The notes under the pieces are model-generated. The model made no database searches. It was not told the DNA's origin and worked only from the letters and a program-made list of their open reading frames with translations. A stretch of 45,071 bases of DNA from DASZYF01 sp035545535. GTDB lineage: Bacteria > Actinomycetota > Actinomycetes > Mycobacteriales > CAJCIY01. Shown here piece after piece: positions 29,497 through 37,192 of this stretch. Both the position numbers and the translations under genes were made by a program. The stretch lies in the NCBI GenBank assembly GCA_035545535.1, contig DASZYF010000086.1:1-45071 (forward strand). The letters run 5' to 3'. Positions within the stretch are counted from its first letter, which is position 1. Every line of letters begins with the position of its first letter.

Positions 29497-31077
29497 TCAC
29501 GGGCCCGGGTCGGGCACCACGCCGACGAGCCCGGTGCGCATCGCGAACAGGGCCGCCTGGGTCCGCGTGGAGACGCCGAGCTTCCCGTAGATGTGCTCGA
29601 GGTGGGTTGAGACGGTCTTGCGTGACACCGTCAGGGCCGCGGCGATCTCGGGGTTCGTGAGCCCGCGAGCCAGGTGCACCAGCACCTCGGCCTCCCGCCC
29701 GGTCAGCCCGTTCGGCGCCTCGACCCGCTTGCGGACCTTGTGCCCGGCGGCGGCCAGCACCGCCTCGACCGCCTCGCCGTCGAGCCGCCCGCCGCGGACC
29801 TCGTCGCGCAGCTGCTGGGCCGCGGCCGCCGGGGGGAACGCCGCGCGGTGCGGCCGTGCCTGCGTGAGCCCCTGGTAGACGTCGGCCGCGGCGAGGATGC
29901 GCGCCGGCGCAGGGATGGCATCGCGCATCAGGCCCTTGGGGTAGCCGGTGCCGTCGAGACGCTCGTGGTGCAGCGCCGCGCACTGCGCCACCGGGGCGAG
30001 CGCCGGGATGCGGGCGAGCATGCGCTCGGTCAGGTAGGCGTGCGTCATGCCGCGCTCGCGTTGCGCGAGGGACCACTGCTTCGGCTCGTTCCACACGGTG
30101 CTCGGCACGCCGATCACTCCGACGTCGTGGACGAGGCCGGCCCGCCGCACGAGCACCTGGTCCGTGCGGGAGAGTCGCGCGTGCTTCGCAGCCTGCTCCG
30201 CGAGCGCGGCGACGGCCCGCGAGTGCCCGATGAAGCAGGGCGACTTGAGGTCGGCGAAGTCTGCGAACGCCTCGAGCGCGCGGTCGAGCTGCTCCTCCGG
30301 AAGCGGCCGGCCGAGGCTCGGGTCGAGTGCGATGACCTCGTCGTAGGCCTGCACGTCCGCGACGCCGCTGAGCAGCGCGTGCGGCGCGGCGAGGAAGACG
30401 TCGACGAGCGTCGGGTCGAGCTGGGTGCCGCGCCGGTCCTGCGCGACCGCGACCGCGGCCTCCACCCCGCCGGTGTGGTGGAACGCCTCGAGGTTGTCGG
30501 CGAGGTGCACGAGGCGGATCGCCGGGGCGAGCTCGAGCTTGCCTTCCTTGCCGGGCACGCCCCGGCCGTCCCACCGCTCGAACGCCTGCACCAGCGGGCG
30601 GCTCACCGCGTCGCCGAGGTCGAGCTGCGTCGCCAGCTCGCTGGCCGCTTGGCAGTGCGACTGCATGACGGTCTGCACCGATCGCCCGGCCGTCGCGAGG
30701 AACGTGCCGATCATCCCGATGCGGCGCATCCGCGAGCTGCCGCGGCCGAGGTGCCGGACGACGAACATCGCCATCGAGAGGTCGTGCAGGTCGCCGTCGT
30801 GCGTGTCGGCGTACAGCTCGGTCTCGTCGCCGAAGAGCTCGGCGAGGTCGCTGGTGTCGGCCGCGCAGCCGACCCAGGTGAGCAGCGACGTGTAGTACGT
30901 CGCGGCCTTCACATCGGCGCCGACGTCGGCGGCGTCGGCCAGCCGCATCGCGATCACCGTCTGCCGCAGCGCCCGCTCCATCGGCCGGCCCATGCCGAGG
31001 TCGGAGACGAGCGAGAGCGTCGCGACGAGCTCGGACAGCCGCACCGGCGGGGTCGCGGACCGAGGCACGGGCGACAT
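29497..31077 (-). CDS. HD-GYP-type phosphohydrolase fused to a LuxR DNA-binding domain
   Basis: The 526-residue protein has an N-terminal, apparently degenerate HD-GYP half (AFERWDGRGVPGKEGKLELA without the HH pair), an intact HD-GYP half with GHSRAVAALAEQAA, HD in AGLVHDVGVIG, and the GYP loop HHERLDGTGYPKG followed by ILAAADVYQGLTQARPHR, then a LuxR helix-turn-helix at the C-terminus (LTGREAEVLVHLARGLTNPE, then IAAALTVSRKTVSTHL). HD-GYP enzymes hydrolyse c-di-GMP; here activity would be tied directly to transcription control. This layout occurs in actinobacteria. It starts with ATG after a Gly-rich ribosome site. Direct targets are unknown. Confidence 0.88.
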   Translation of the reverse strand: MSPVPRSATPPVRLSELVATLSLVSDLGMGRPMERALRQTVIAMRLADAADVGADVKAATYYTSLLTWVGCAADTSDLAELFGDETELYADTHDGDLHDLSMAMFVVRHLGRGSSRMRRIGMIGTFLATAGRSVQTVMQSHCQAASELATQLDLGDAVSRPLVQAFERWDGRGVPGKEGKLELAPAIRLVHLADNLEAFHHTGGVEAAVAVAQDRRGTQLDPTLVDVFLAAPHALLSGVADVQAYDEVIALDPSLGRPLPEEQLDRALEAFADFADLKSPCFIGHSRAVAALAEQAAKHARLSRTDQVLVRRAGLVHDVGVIGVPSTVWNEPKQWSLAQRERGMTHAYLTERMLARIPALAPVAQCAALHHERLDGTGYPKGLMRDAIPAPARILAAADVYQGLTQARPHRAAFPPAAAAQQLRDEVRGGRLDGEAVEAVLAAAGHKVRKRVEAPNGLTGREAEVLVHLARGLTNPEIAAALTVSRKTVSTHLEHIYGKLGVSTRTQAALFAMRTGLVGVVPDPGP

Positions 31078-31112
31078 CCTTCACCCTCCCGCTGAGCGTT
31101 CGGGAGCGTCGC

Positions 31113-31727
31113 TCACAGGAAGTGCAGGACAGCGCTCCCCAAGGCGAAGACCAGTGCGACGCCGGCCGCGCCGATGACGACGCCGACCGCGGCGATCGCC
31201 GCGTCGCCGAGGAGCACGCCGAGGCTCAGCACCACGACGCCGAGCGCGGGCAGCGTGTCGAGCCCCGAGAAGGGGGGAGCGACGAACGCGGCGACCGTCA
31301 GCGCGAGCACGATGAGCCCGATGGCACTGCCCGTCGCGCGCCAGCCGAGCAGGTGCTCGAACCGCGGCTTCGAGTACTTCTCGAACCAGCGGATGCGCCG
31401 GACGAGCGCTTGGGTGAACTTGCCCGACAGAGCCTTCAGCTCGCGCTTCGCGAGCCGTTGCGGCAGCCACACCGTGCGCCGCCCGACGACCTGCTCGAGC
31501 GCCAGCAGCATCGTCGCGATCTCGAGGACGTGGCTCACGCCGCCGGTCGGCAGCGGCAGCGCGGGGAACGCCATGAGGACGAGGAACAGGATCGCGAAGC
31601 TCTGCGGCCCGAACGTCGTCACGAGCGCGCCGAGCGACTTCTCGCCGTCGGCCTCGAGCCAGGCCTGCAGCCGATCGGAGAGCGGCTCGGTCGCCTCGTC
31701 CGTCACGGGGTCGGTCATCGCTCCCAT
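31113..31727 (-). CDS. ExoD-family membrane protein
   Basis: This protein of about 204 residues has an N-terminal polar segment (LSDRLQAWLEADGEKSLGAL), the ExoD-type stretch FGPQSFAILFLVLMAFPALP followed by LPTGGVSHVLEIATMLLALE, then KRELKALSGKFTQALVRRIR and RFEHLLGWRATGSAIGLIVL, and two C-terminal helices. ExoD (PF06055) was named from a Rhizobium gene affecting exopolysaccharide; its molecular role is unclear. The start may be the ATG at 31727 or the one at 31718; neither has an ideal ribosome site. It lies 33 bases after the SDR gene on the same strand. Confidence 0.8.
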   Translation of the reverse strand: MGAMTDPVTDEATEPLSDRLQAWLEADGEKSLGALVTTFGPQSFAILFLVLMAFPALPLPTGGVSHVLEIATMLLALEQVVGRRTVWLPQRLAKRELKALSGKFTQALVRRIRWFEKYSKPRFEHLLGWRATGSAIGLIVLALTVAAFVAPPFSGLDTLPALGVVVLSLGVLLGDAAIAAVGVVIGAAGVALVFALGSAVLHFL

Positions 31728-31759
31728 CGTCGCAGACCGCGCTGTGCGGCGGCTGTGCG

Positions 31760-32515
31760 TCAGGTCATGCTGACCGGCGCCGTCCCGTCGACGATGGCGC
31801 GCAGCCGGCGCTCCACGTGGGCGGTCGAGTCCGCGTGGGTGAAGACGTAGAAGCGGCCCGTGAGCACGGCATCGACGATGGCGTCGGCCACATCGTCGGC
31901 GCTGGGCTGGCCGGGCTTCGGCTCGGGCAGCGGCATCGACTTGTCGGGCATCCCCAGCCAGGTGGGCACGTAGCCGGGGCAGACGACGCTGACGCCGACG
32001 TGGGTGACGCCGGCCTCGCGCAGGTCGTGGTGCAGCGTCTCCGAGACGCCGACCACCGCTTGCTTGCTCGCGATGTACGGCGCGATGTTCGGCATGGTCG
32101 CGACCCCCGCCATCGACGCGGTGTTGACGACGTGCGCGGGCTCCTCGCTGTTCGCCACCATCGCGGGGACGAACGCGCGGATGCCGTTCAGCACCCCGCC
32201 GAGGTTGGTGCCGAGCACGCGGTCCCACACCTCGTCGGCGATCTCCCACGTGCGCCCGCCGCCGACGGTGCCGGCGTTGTTCACCAGCAGGTGCACCGGC
32301 CCGAGCTCGCGCGTGATGCGTTCGGCCGCGGCCCGCACCGCGGCGATGTCGGAGACGTCGACGGCAAGGGCGAGCGCCACGCCGTCGAGCTCCGGCACGT
32401 CGCGGTCGATCGCCACGACCTGCGCGCCGTCACGCACGAGCCGGCGCACGAGGGCGGACCCGATGCCTCCGGCGGCCCCGGTGACCACGCAGGTCTTGCC
32501 GAACAAGATCTCCAC
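31760..32515 (-). CDS. SDR-family NAD(P)-dependent oxidoreductase
   Basis: This 251-residue classical short-chain dehydrogenase has the cofactor motif TGAAGGIGSALVRRLV, Asp at AIDRD favouring NAD, LLVNNAGTVGGG, and catalytic Ser (NTASMAGVATM), Tyr and Lys (YIASKQAV). The substrate loop contains VCPGYVPTWLGMPDKSMPLP. It begins at a GTG two bases after the kinase-like gene's stop without its own ribosome site, so it is coupled to it. With the acyl-CoA dehydrogenase it could oxidise a hydroxyacyl or alcohol intermediate; the substrate is inferred only from context. Confidence 0.9.
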   Translation of the reverse strand: MEILFGKTCVVTGAAGGIGSALVRRLVRDGAQVVAIDRDVPELDGVALALAVDVSDIAAVRAAAERITRELGPVHLLVNNAGTVGGGRTWEIADEVWDRVLGTNLGGVLNGIRAFVPAMVANSEEPAHVVNTASMAGVATMPNIAPYIASKQAVVGVSETLHHDLREAGVTHVGVSVVCPGYVPTWLGMPDKSMPLPEPKPGQPSADDVADAIVDAVLTGRFYVFTHADSTAHVERRLRAIVDGTAPVSMT

Positions 32516-32516
32516 G

Positions 32517-33584
32517 TCAGGCCATGACCTTGTAGTCGGTGCTCTCCGCCAGATCGGCCGCCTGCTCCATCATCTCGAGCACGATCGGGCCGAACGCCTG
32601 CAGCTTGATGTCGTCACCCGCGCGCTGGAAGCCCTGCTCGAGGACGACGGCGAGCTTCCACTTCGCGAGGATCACGTAGTAGTCGATGTCGTCGACCTGG
32701 CGGCCCGAGCGCGTCGCGTACTCCTGCAGCATCTGCGAGCGGCTGGGCTGGCCCTCCATGTTCACGTAGCCGCCGCTGGTGGCGTCCGGGTGCTCGGGCC
32801 AGCTGTTCACCACCCACGCGAGGTCGAGCTTCGGGTCGCCGACCGTGCCCATCTCCCAGTCGACGAGCGCCGCCAGCCGGGCGGGGGCGCCGTGCTCGTA
32901 CATCACGTTGGCGAACTGGTAGTCGCCGTGCATGAGGCCGGGGATGAAGTCGATGGGCCGGTGCGCGCGCAGCCAGGCGGCGGTCTCCGCGAAGCCGGGG
33001 AGGTCGCGGCCCTTGATGCGCTCGAGGAACGCCGTCCAGCGGTCGACCTGCCGCTCGTGGAAGCCGTCGGGGCGGCCGAGGTCCTGCAGGCCCTTCGCCT
33101 GCCAGTCGACCTTGGACAGCCGGGCGATGCCGTCGATGAGCTGGATGCCGAGCCCGGCGCGCAGCGAGATGTCGGAGTGGAAGGGCTCCGGCCAGCGGCG
33201 TTCGCCGTCGACCGTCTCCAGGCCCATCGGTGACCAGCCGTCGACGAAGCCCATCAGGTAGAACGTGCGGCCGAGCACGCTCTTGTCGTCGCACAGCGCG
33301 ATCGCCTCGGTGTGTGGCACGTCGGTGCCGTCGAGCGCGGCGATGATGCGCCACTCGCGCGTGATGCCGTCGTCGCGGCTCGCCGGCGCGCCCGGGGGAG
33401 GGATGCGCAGGACCGCGCGGAAGTCGCCGCGCTCGACGAGGTAGATCTCGTTCTGGCTGCCGCCGGAGATGTAGCGGGCGGTGGGCGTGCCGCTGCCGGG
33501 CAGGCCCACCGTGTCGAGCCAGGCGCCGAGCTTCGCGACGTCGATCGTGGGCTCGGGTTCGTCGCCCCACGGAGTGTCGACCAT
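32517..33584 (-). CDS. Phosphotransferase (APH/ACAD10-11 N-terminal domain-like)
   Basis: This 355-residue aminoglycoside phosphotransferase-fold protein has the catalytic loop LMHGDYQFANVMYEHGAPAR (HGDxxxxN) and the Mg-binding LVDWEMGTVGDPKLDLAWVV. In animals this domain is fused to acyl-CoA dehydrogenases (ACAD10/11), where 4-hydroxyacyl-CoAs are phosphorylated and then dehydrated; here it is a separate gene joined by TGATG to a dehydrogenase of the same type, which strongly suggests the same reaction. An antibiotic target is unlikely. The ATG at 33584 is chosen for the overlap. Confidence 0.88.
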   Translation of the reverse strand: MVDTPWGDEPEPTIDVAKLGAWLDTVGLPGSGTPTARYISGGSQNEIYLVERGDFRAVLRIPPPGAPASRDDGITREWRIIAALDGTDVPHTEAIALCDDKSVLGRTFYLMGFVDGWSPMGLETVDGERRWPEPFHSDISLRAGLGIQLIDGIARLSKVDWQAKGLQDLGRPDGFHERQVDRWTAFLERIKGRDLPGFAETAAWLRAHRPIDFIPGLMHGDYQFANVMYEHGAPARLAALVDWEMGTVGDPKLDLAWVVNSWPEHPDATSGGYVNMEGQPSRSQMLQEYATRSGRQVDDIDYYVILAKWKLAVVLEQGFQRAGDDIKLQAFGPIVLEMMEQAADLAESTDYKVMA

Positions 33585-34885
33585 CAGGAGTTGCCCACCT
33601 CGTGCTCGAGCAGGTCCGCGAACTTCGCCTTCGCCGCCGCGACGAGCTTCGGCCGGTGACGTGTGGGCCACTCGTCGGGGCTCGCCTTGTGGTCACGCAG
33701 CACCTGCCGGGCGACGGTGACCTTGTGCACCTCGGTCGGTCCGTCGGCCATGCCCATCACCGCGGCGCCGAGCATCATCGACGCGAACGGCATCTCGTTG
33801 CTCATGCCGAGCGCGCCGTGCACCTGCATCGCGCGCTGGGTCACGTCGTGCAGGACGTCCGGCATGATGACCTTGATCGCGGCGATGTCCTTGCGCACCT
33901 TGCGGTAGTCCTTGTACTTGTCGATGCACCACGCGGTGTAGAGCACGTAGAGGCGGAACTGCATCAGCTGGGCGTAGGAGTCGGCGATGTAGCCCTGCAC
34001 GAACTGCTTCTCGGCGAGCAGGCCGCCGCTGACGTTGCGGGACAGCGCGCGCTCGCAGAGCATGTCGAGCGCGCGGTTGGCCTGGCCGATGGTGCGCATC
34101 GCGTGGTGGATGCGGCCGCCGCCGAGGCGGGTCTGCGCGATCGCGAACGCCTGTCCGGGTCCGCCGAGCACGGCCGAGTCGGGGACGCGCACGTCCTCGT
34201 AGTGGATGAGCGCGTGCGTGCCGTGACCTTCGGGCTCGCCGCCGAGCCCGACGTTGCGCACGATGTTCACACCGGGGGTGTCGGTCGGGACGAGGAACAT
34301 CGACATCCCCTGGTAGGCGCTCACGTCGGGGTCGGTGACGACCATGACGATGAGGAACTCCGCGGTCTTCGCGTTGGAGGAGAAGAACTTCCAGCCGTTG
34401 ATGATCCACTCGTCGCCCTCCTTGACCGCGCGGGTCTGGAAGAGCGTGGGGTCGGCGCCGGCCTGCGGCTCGGTCATCGAGTAGCAGCTGAACATCTCGC
34501 CGTTGAGCAGCGGCTCGAGGTAGCGCTTCTTCTGCTCCTCGGTGCCGTAGTGGGCAATGATCTCCGCGTTCCCCGTGTCGGGCGCCTGCGTGCCGAACAC
34601 GATCGGTGCCCACGACGAGCGACCGAGGATCTCGTTGAGCAGCGAGAGCTTCAGCTGGCCGTAGCCCTTGCCGCCGAGCTCGGGGCCGAGGTGCGGCGCC
34701 CAGAGGTCGTGGTCGCGCACCTGCTGCTTCAGCGGGTCGAGGATCTGCTTGAGCACGCCCGTCGCAGGGGTGTACTCCTGCCCGTGCCAGAGGGCGTCGA
34801 TCGGCTCGATCTCCTCGCGCACGAACGCGTCGGCCCAGTCCAGCTTCTCCTGGAACTCGGGGTCGGTCTCGAAGTCCCACGCCAT
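33584..34885 (-). CDS. Acyl-CoA dehydrogenase (ACAD10/11-type)
   Basis: The 433-residue flavoenzyme shows the acyl-CoA dehydrogenase pattern: CYSMTEPQAGADPTLFQTRA (FAD/substrate loop), WIINGWKFFSSNAKTAEFLI, GGGRIHHAMRTIGQANRALD and RAMQVHGALGMSNEMPFASM. Near the C-terminus MGMADGPTEVHKVTVARQVL replaces the usual YEGT, as in ACAD11-like enzymes, so the base may be the Asp. It dehydrogenates, or acts after phosphorylation in dehydration of, branched or hydroxylated acyl-CoAs. It is the first gene of an operon with the phosphotransferase and SDR, divergent from the quinone oxidoreductase/TetR pair. Confidence 0.93.
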   Translation of the reverse strand: MAWDFETDPEFQEKLDWADAFVREEIEPIDALWHGQEYTPATGVLKQILDPLKQQVRDHDLWAPHLGPELGGKGYGQLKLSLLNEILGRSSWAPIVFGTQAPDTGNAEIIAHYGTEEQKKRYLEPLLNGEMFSCYSMTEPQAGADPTLFQTRAVKEGDEWIINGWKFFSSNAKTAEFLIVMVVTDPDVSAYQGMSMFLVPTDTPGVNIVRNVGLGGEPEGHGTHALIHYEDVRVPDSAVLGGPGQAFAIAQTRLGGGRIHHAMRTIGQANRALDMLCERALSRNVSGGLLAEKQFVQGYIADSYAQLMQFRLYVLYTAWCIDKYKDYRKVRKDIAAIKVIMPDVLHDVTQRAMQVHGALGMSNEMPFASMMLGAAVMGMADGPTEVHKVTVARQVLRDHKASPDEWPTRHRPKLVAAAKAKFADLLEHEVGNS

Positions 34886-34914
34886 CGCTGCGTCCTCTTC
34901 TCGGGTGGACCTGC

Positions 34915-34956
34915 TCGGAACGAGGTTCCAAGTCGGCAGAATGCTATTCTTACACC
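34915..34956. promoter_or_regulatory. Divergent promoter region with two inverted repeats
   Basis: GGAAC-GAG-GTTCC (34917-34929) and AGAAT-GCT-ATTCT (34938-34950) are two separate inverted repeats between the ACAD and quinone oxidoreductase genes. TATTCT (34945-34950) sits six bases before the plus-strand ATG, the spacing of a leaderless -10. The repeats are likely binding sites for the TetR protein encoded at 35936. Confidence 0.5.
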
Positions 34957-35931
34957 ATGCTCGCCGCTCGGTGCATCCGTCTCGGTCCCGTGCAGGACGT
35001 CGTGGTCGAGGACGTGCCCGATCCGGTGCCCGCGGCGGGCGAGGTCGTGGTCGCCGTCGGCGCCGCCGCGCCCAACTTCCCGGACGTGCTGCTGGCCCAA
35101 GGGCTCTACCAGGTGAAGCTCGAGCCGCCGTTCACCATGGGCTCGGAGTTCGCCGGTGAGGTCGTGGCCCTCGGGGAGGGCGTGACCGATGTGGCGGTGG
35201 GTGATCGGGTGCGGGCCTCGGCCATCGTCGGCGCGTTCGCGGAGAAGGCGGTCGCGCGGGCGCAGGCCTGCACCCCGATCGCCGACGGCGTGTCCTACGA
35301 GGCGGCGGCGGCCTACGGCGTCACCTACATGACCGCCTACCACGCGCTGCACAGCATCGGGCGGCTCGAGGCCGGCCAGTGGGTGGTCGTGCTCGGCGCC
35401 GCCGGCGGTGTGGGGCTGGCCGCCGTCGACCTCGCGCGCGTCGCCGGGGCGCACGTCGTCGCCGCCGCCTCGAGTCCCGCGAAGCTCGCGGCCTGCACGG
35501 AGATGGGCGCCGACGTCGTGGTCGACTACACCCGCGACGACCTCAAGGTCGCCATCAAGGAAGCGACCGGCGGAGGGGCCCACCTCGTCGTCGACCCGGT
35601 CGGCGGCGCATGGTCGGAGCAGGCGCTGCGCGCGCTGCGGCCGGGCGGCCGGCACGTCGTCGTCGGCTTCGCATCGGGCGAGATCCCGAAGATCCCGCTC
35701 AACCTGCTGCTGGTGAAGGGCGTCAGCGTGCTCGGCCTCGACCTGCGCTACGTCGGTGCGGAGGACATGGCGGCCGGCAACAAGGTCCTCGGCGAGCTCC
35801 TCGCCGAGGGTCGCATCCACCCCCACGTCGGCGCGCGCTACTCGCTGCTCGACGCTCGGGAAGCGCTGCTCGACGTCGCCGAACGTCGCGCGGTCGGCAA
35901 GGTCCTCGTCATCCCCGGCCTGGAGGCGTGA
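34957..35931 (+). CDS. NADPH:quinone oxidoreductase (MDR family, zinc-free)
   Basis: This 324-residue medium-chain reductase has an N-terminal GroES-like domain (PNFPDVLLAQGLYQVK, FTMGSEFAGEVVALGEGV) and the cofactor motif VVVLGAAGGVGLAAVDLARV. Zinc ligands of alcohol dehydrogenases are absent, as in quinone oxidoreductases and enoyl reductases. TATTCT six bases upstream of the ATG and no ribosome site suggest a leaderless transcript. It is divergent from the ACAD operon and is followed by tetR; it may reduce enoyl or quinone intermediates of the same pathway. Confidence 0.92.
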   Translation: MLAARCIRLGPVQDVVVEDVPDPVPAAGEVVVAVGAAAPNFPDVLLAQGLYQVKLEPPFTMGSEFAGEVVALGEGVTDVAVGDRVRASAIVGAFAEKAVARAQACTPIADGVSYEAAAAYGVTYMTAYHALHSIGRLEAGQWVVVLGAAGGVGLAAVDLARVAGAHVVAAASSPAKLAACTEMGADVVVDYTRDDLKVAIKEATGGGAHLVVDPVGGAWSEQALRALRPGGRHVVVGFASGEIPKIPLNLLLVKGVSVLGLDLRYVGAEDMAAGNKVLGELLAEGRIHPHVGARYSLLDAREALLDVAERRAVGKVLVIPGLEA

Positions 35932-35935
35932 CGTC

Positions 35936-36610
35936 GTGAGGTTCGCCGCGTCGCCCCCCACTGGTCCGTCGCGGGCGGAGCAGGCGGTCATGCGCTCGAC
36001 CTCGGAGCTGGTCGCCGCCCGGGCCGAGCAGGCGCAGGCCCTGATGGACGCGGCCACGCGCGTGGTCGAGCGGCACGGCACCACGCGGCGGGCGACCGTC
36101 GCCGAGATCGTGCGCGAGGCGGGGCTGTCCAACCAGGCGTTCTACCGGCACTTCGCGAGCAAGGACGACCTGGTCGACGCGCTCATCGACTCCGGGCTGC
36201 GCCGGCTGGTCGGCTACCTCGCGCACGCGATGGAGAAGGCGAAGACGCCCGAGGACCAGGTCCGGGCGTGGATCCGCGGCGCGCTCTCGCAGTCGACCGA
36301 CCAGAAGGTCGCCGCCGCCACGCGGGCGGTCGTGTGGAACCGCGAGTCACCGGTGGGTGGGGCGTCGGCCGCGCAGGCGCAGGCCGAGTCGCTCGCGTGG
36401 AACCTGCTGATCGAGCCGCTCGAGCAGCTGGGGCGCCCCGCGCCGACCAGCGACGCCTACCTCATCGGCAAGCTCGTCTTCGGTGTCGTGTCCGAGGCGC
36501 TGTGGGCGGACCCTCCACCGACCGCCGCCGAGGTGCGGCCGGTCGAGGACTTCTGCCTCGCCGCCGTCGGGGTGGCCGCGAAGCCCGCGCGCCGGGCCGC
36601 CCGCAAGTAG
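35936..36610 (+). CDS. TetR-family transcriptional regulator
   Basis: This 224-residue TetR regulator has a helix-turn-helix at residues about 38-80 (AATRVVERHGTTRRATVAEI, VREAGLSNQAFYRHFASKDD) and a helical C-terminal ligand-binding half. The GTG start at 35936 follows GGAGG at nine bases, five bases after the oxidoreductase stop, so the two genes are co-transcribed. It is the natural candidate for binding the inverted repeats in the divergent promoter, sensing an acyl-CoA; this is inferred from position. Confidence 0.9.
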   Translation: MRFAASPPTGPSRAEQAVMRSTSELVAARAEQAQALMDAATRVVERHGTTRRATVAEIVREAGLSNQAFYRHFASKDDLVDALIDSGLRRLVGYLAHAMEKAKTPEDQVRAWIRGALSQSTDQKVAAATRAVVWNRESPVGGASAAQAQAESLAWNLLIEPLEQLGRPAPTSDAYLIGKLVFGVVSEALWADPPPTAAEVRPVEDFCLAAVGVAAKPARRAARK

Positions 36611-36704
36611 TCAGGCGCCCGGCCCGGACACCGGCCGCGTGGTGCGTCTGTGGCATCGGCCACTCGCCTGAAGGCCACGACGGTCGGGCGACGAAGCAGT
36701 CACC

Positions 36705-36914
36705 ATGAGCGCCGGTTCGGTGTGCGCCGGCTGTGGCGCGGCGTCGCACGGGTCGTATCGGTGCGCGGAGTGCGTGCGGGCCGCGGTGGCCACCGAACCC
36801 ACCGGCGCATCGGTCGCCGCACCCATCGCCCGGTCGCCTCGGACGAGCGCAACGACTCGAGAGTCGAAGGATCTCGACCCGATCACCCGGCTTCGCCTCG
36901 GCACCGCCATCTGA
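36705..36914 (+). CDS. Small CxxC-x9-CxxC zinc-ribbon-like protein (putative)
   Basis: A 69-residue frame begins at ATG 36705. Residues 7-23, CAGCGAASHGSYRCAEC, contain two CxxC pairs nine residues apart, the spacing of a small zinc ribbon. The rest is Thr/Ser/Arg-rich and likely disordered, ending LDPITRLRLGTAI. I saw no clear ribosome site (AGCAGTCACC precedes the ATG) and no familiar family, so it may be a small transcription-associated protein or not a gene at all. Confidence 0.4.
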   Translation: MSAGSVCAGCGAASHGSYRCAECVRAAVATEPTGASVAAPIARSPRTSATTRESKDLDPITRLRLGTAI

Positions 36915-36975
36915 CCCGGACCGCCCCCCGACCGGCACCACCCGGGCGTTCCCCATCCGCGCTTCCCGGTCGGCG

Positions 36976-37079
36976 GCTGTCGATCAAGGAGAACCGCAGT
37001 TGATCAAGGAGAACTGCGGGTCCGAATCGACGAACGACCCTCGGTTCTCCTTGGTCGACAGCAGAAGTCCTTGATCGAC
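36976..37079. repeat. Cluster of direct and inverted copies of a TCGATCAAGGAGAAC element
   Basis: Four copies of one core occur within 104 bases: GCTGTCGATCAAGGAGAACC (36976-36995) and TTGATCAAGGAGAACTGCGG (37000-37019) on plus; the inverted GTCGACCAAGGAGAACCG (37042-37059) and the partial inverted GTCGATCAAGGAC (37067-37079) on minus. The outer arms at 36976-36996 and 37042-37062 match at 20 of 21 bases. It lies between two genes ending toward each other and looks like a REP-type or MITE-like intergenic repeat that can also fold into a terminator. Confidence 0.65.
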
Positions 37080-37192
37080 CATGGATGCACTCAGTTTGCT
37101 CTGACCACCCGAGAACGCCGGGTCGCGCGTCGCTCTGGTCGTCGAGGGTGTGCCGGGGCTGGTCGGTGGTGGTGTGGCCGGTGCGGCCGGGA

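Noticed and set aside
32517..33584. Aminoglycoside resistance kinase
   Set aside because: The fold is shared, but the overlap with an ACAD11-type dehydrogenase points to acyl-CoA metabolism.
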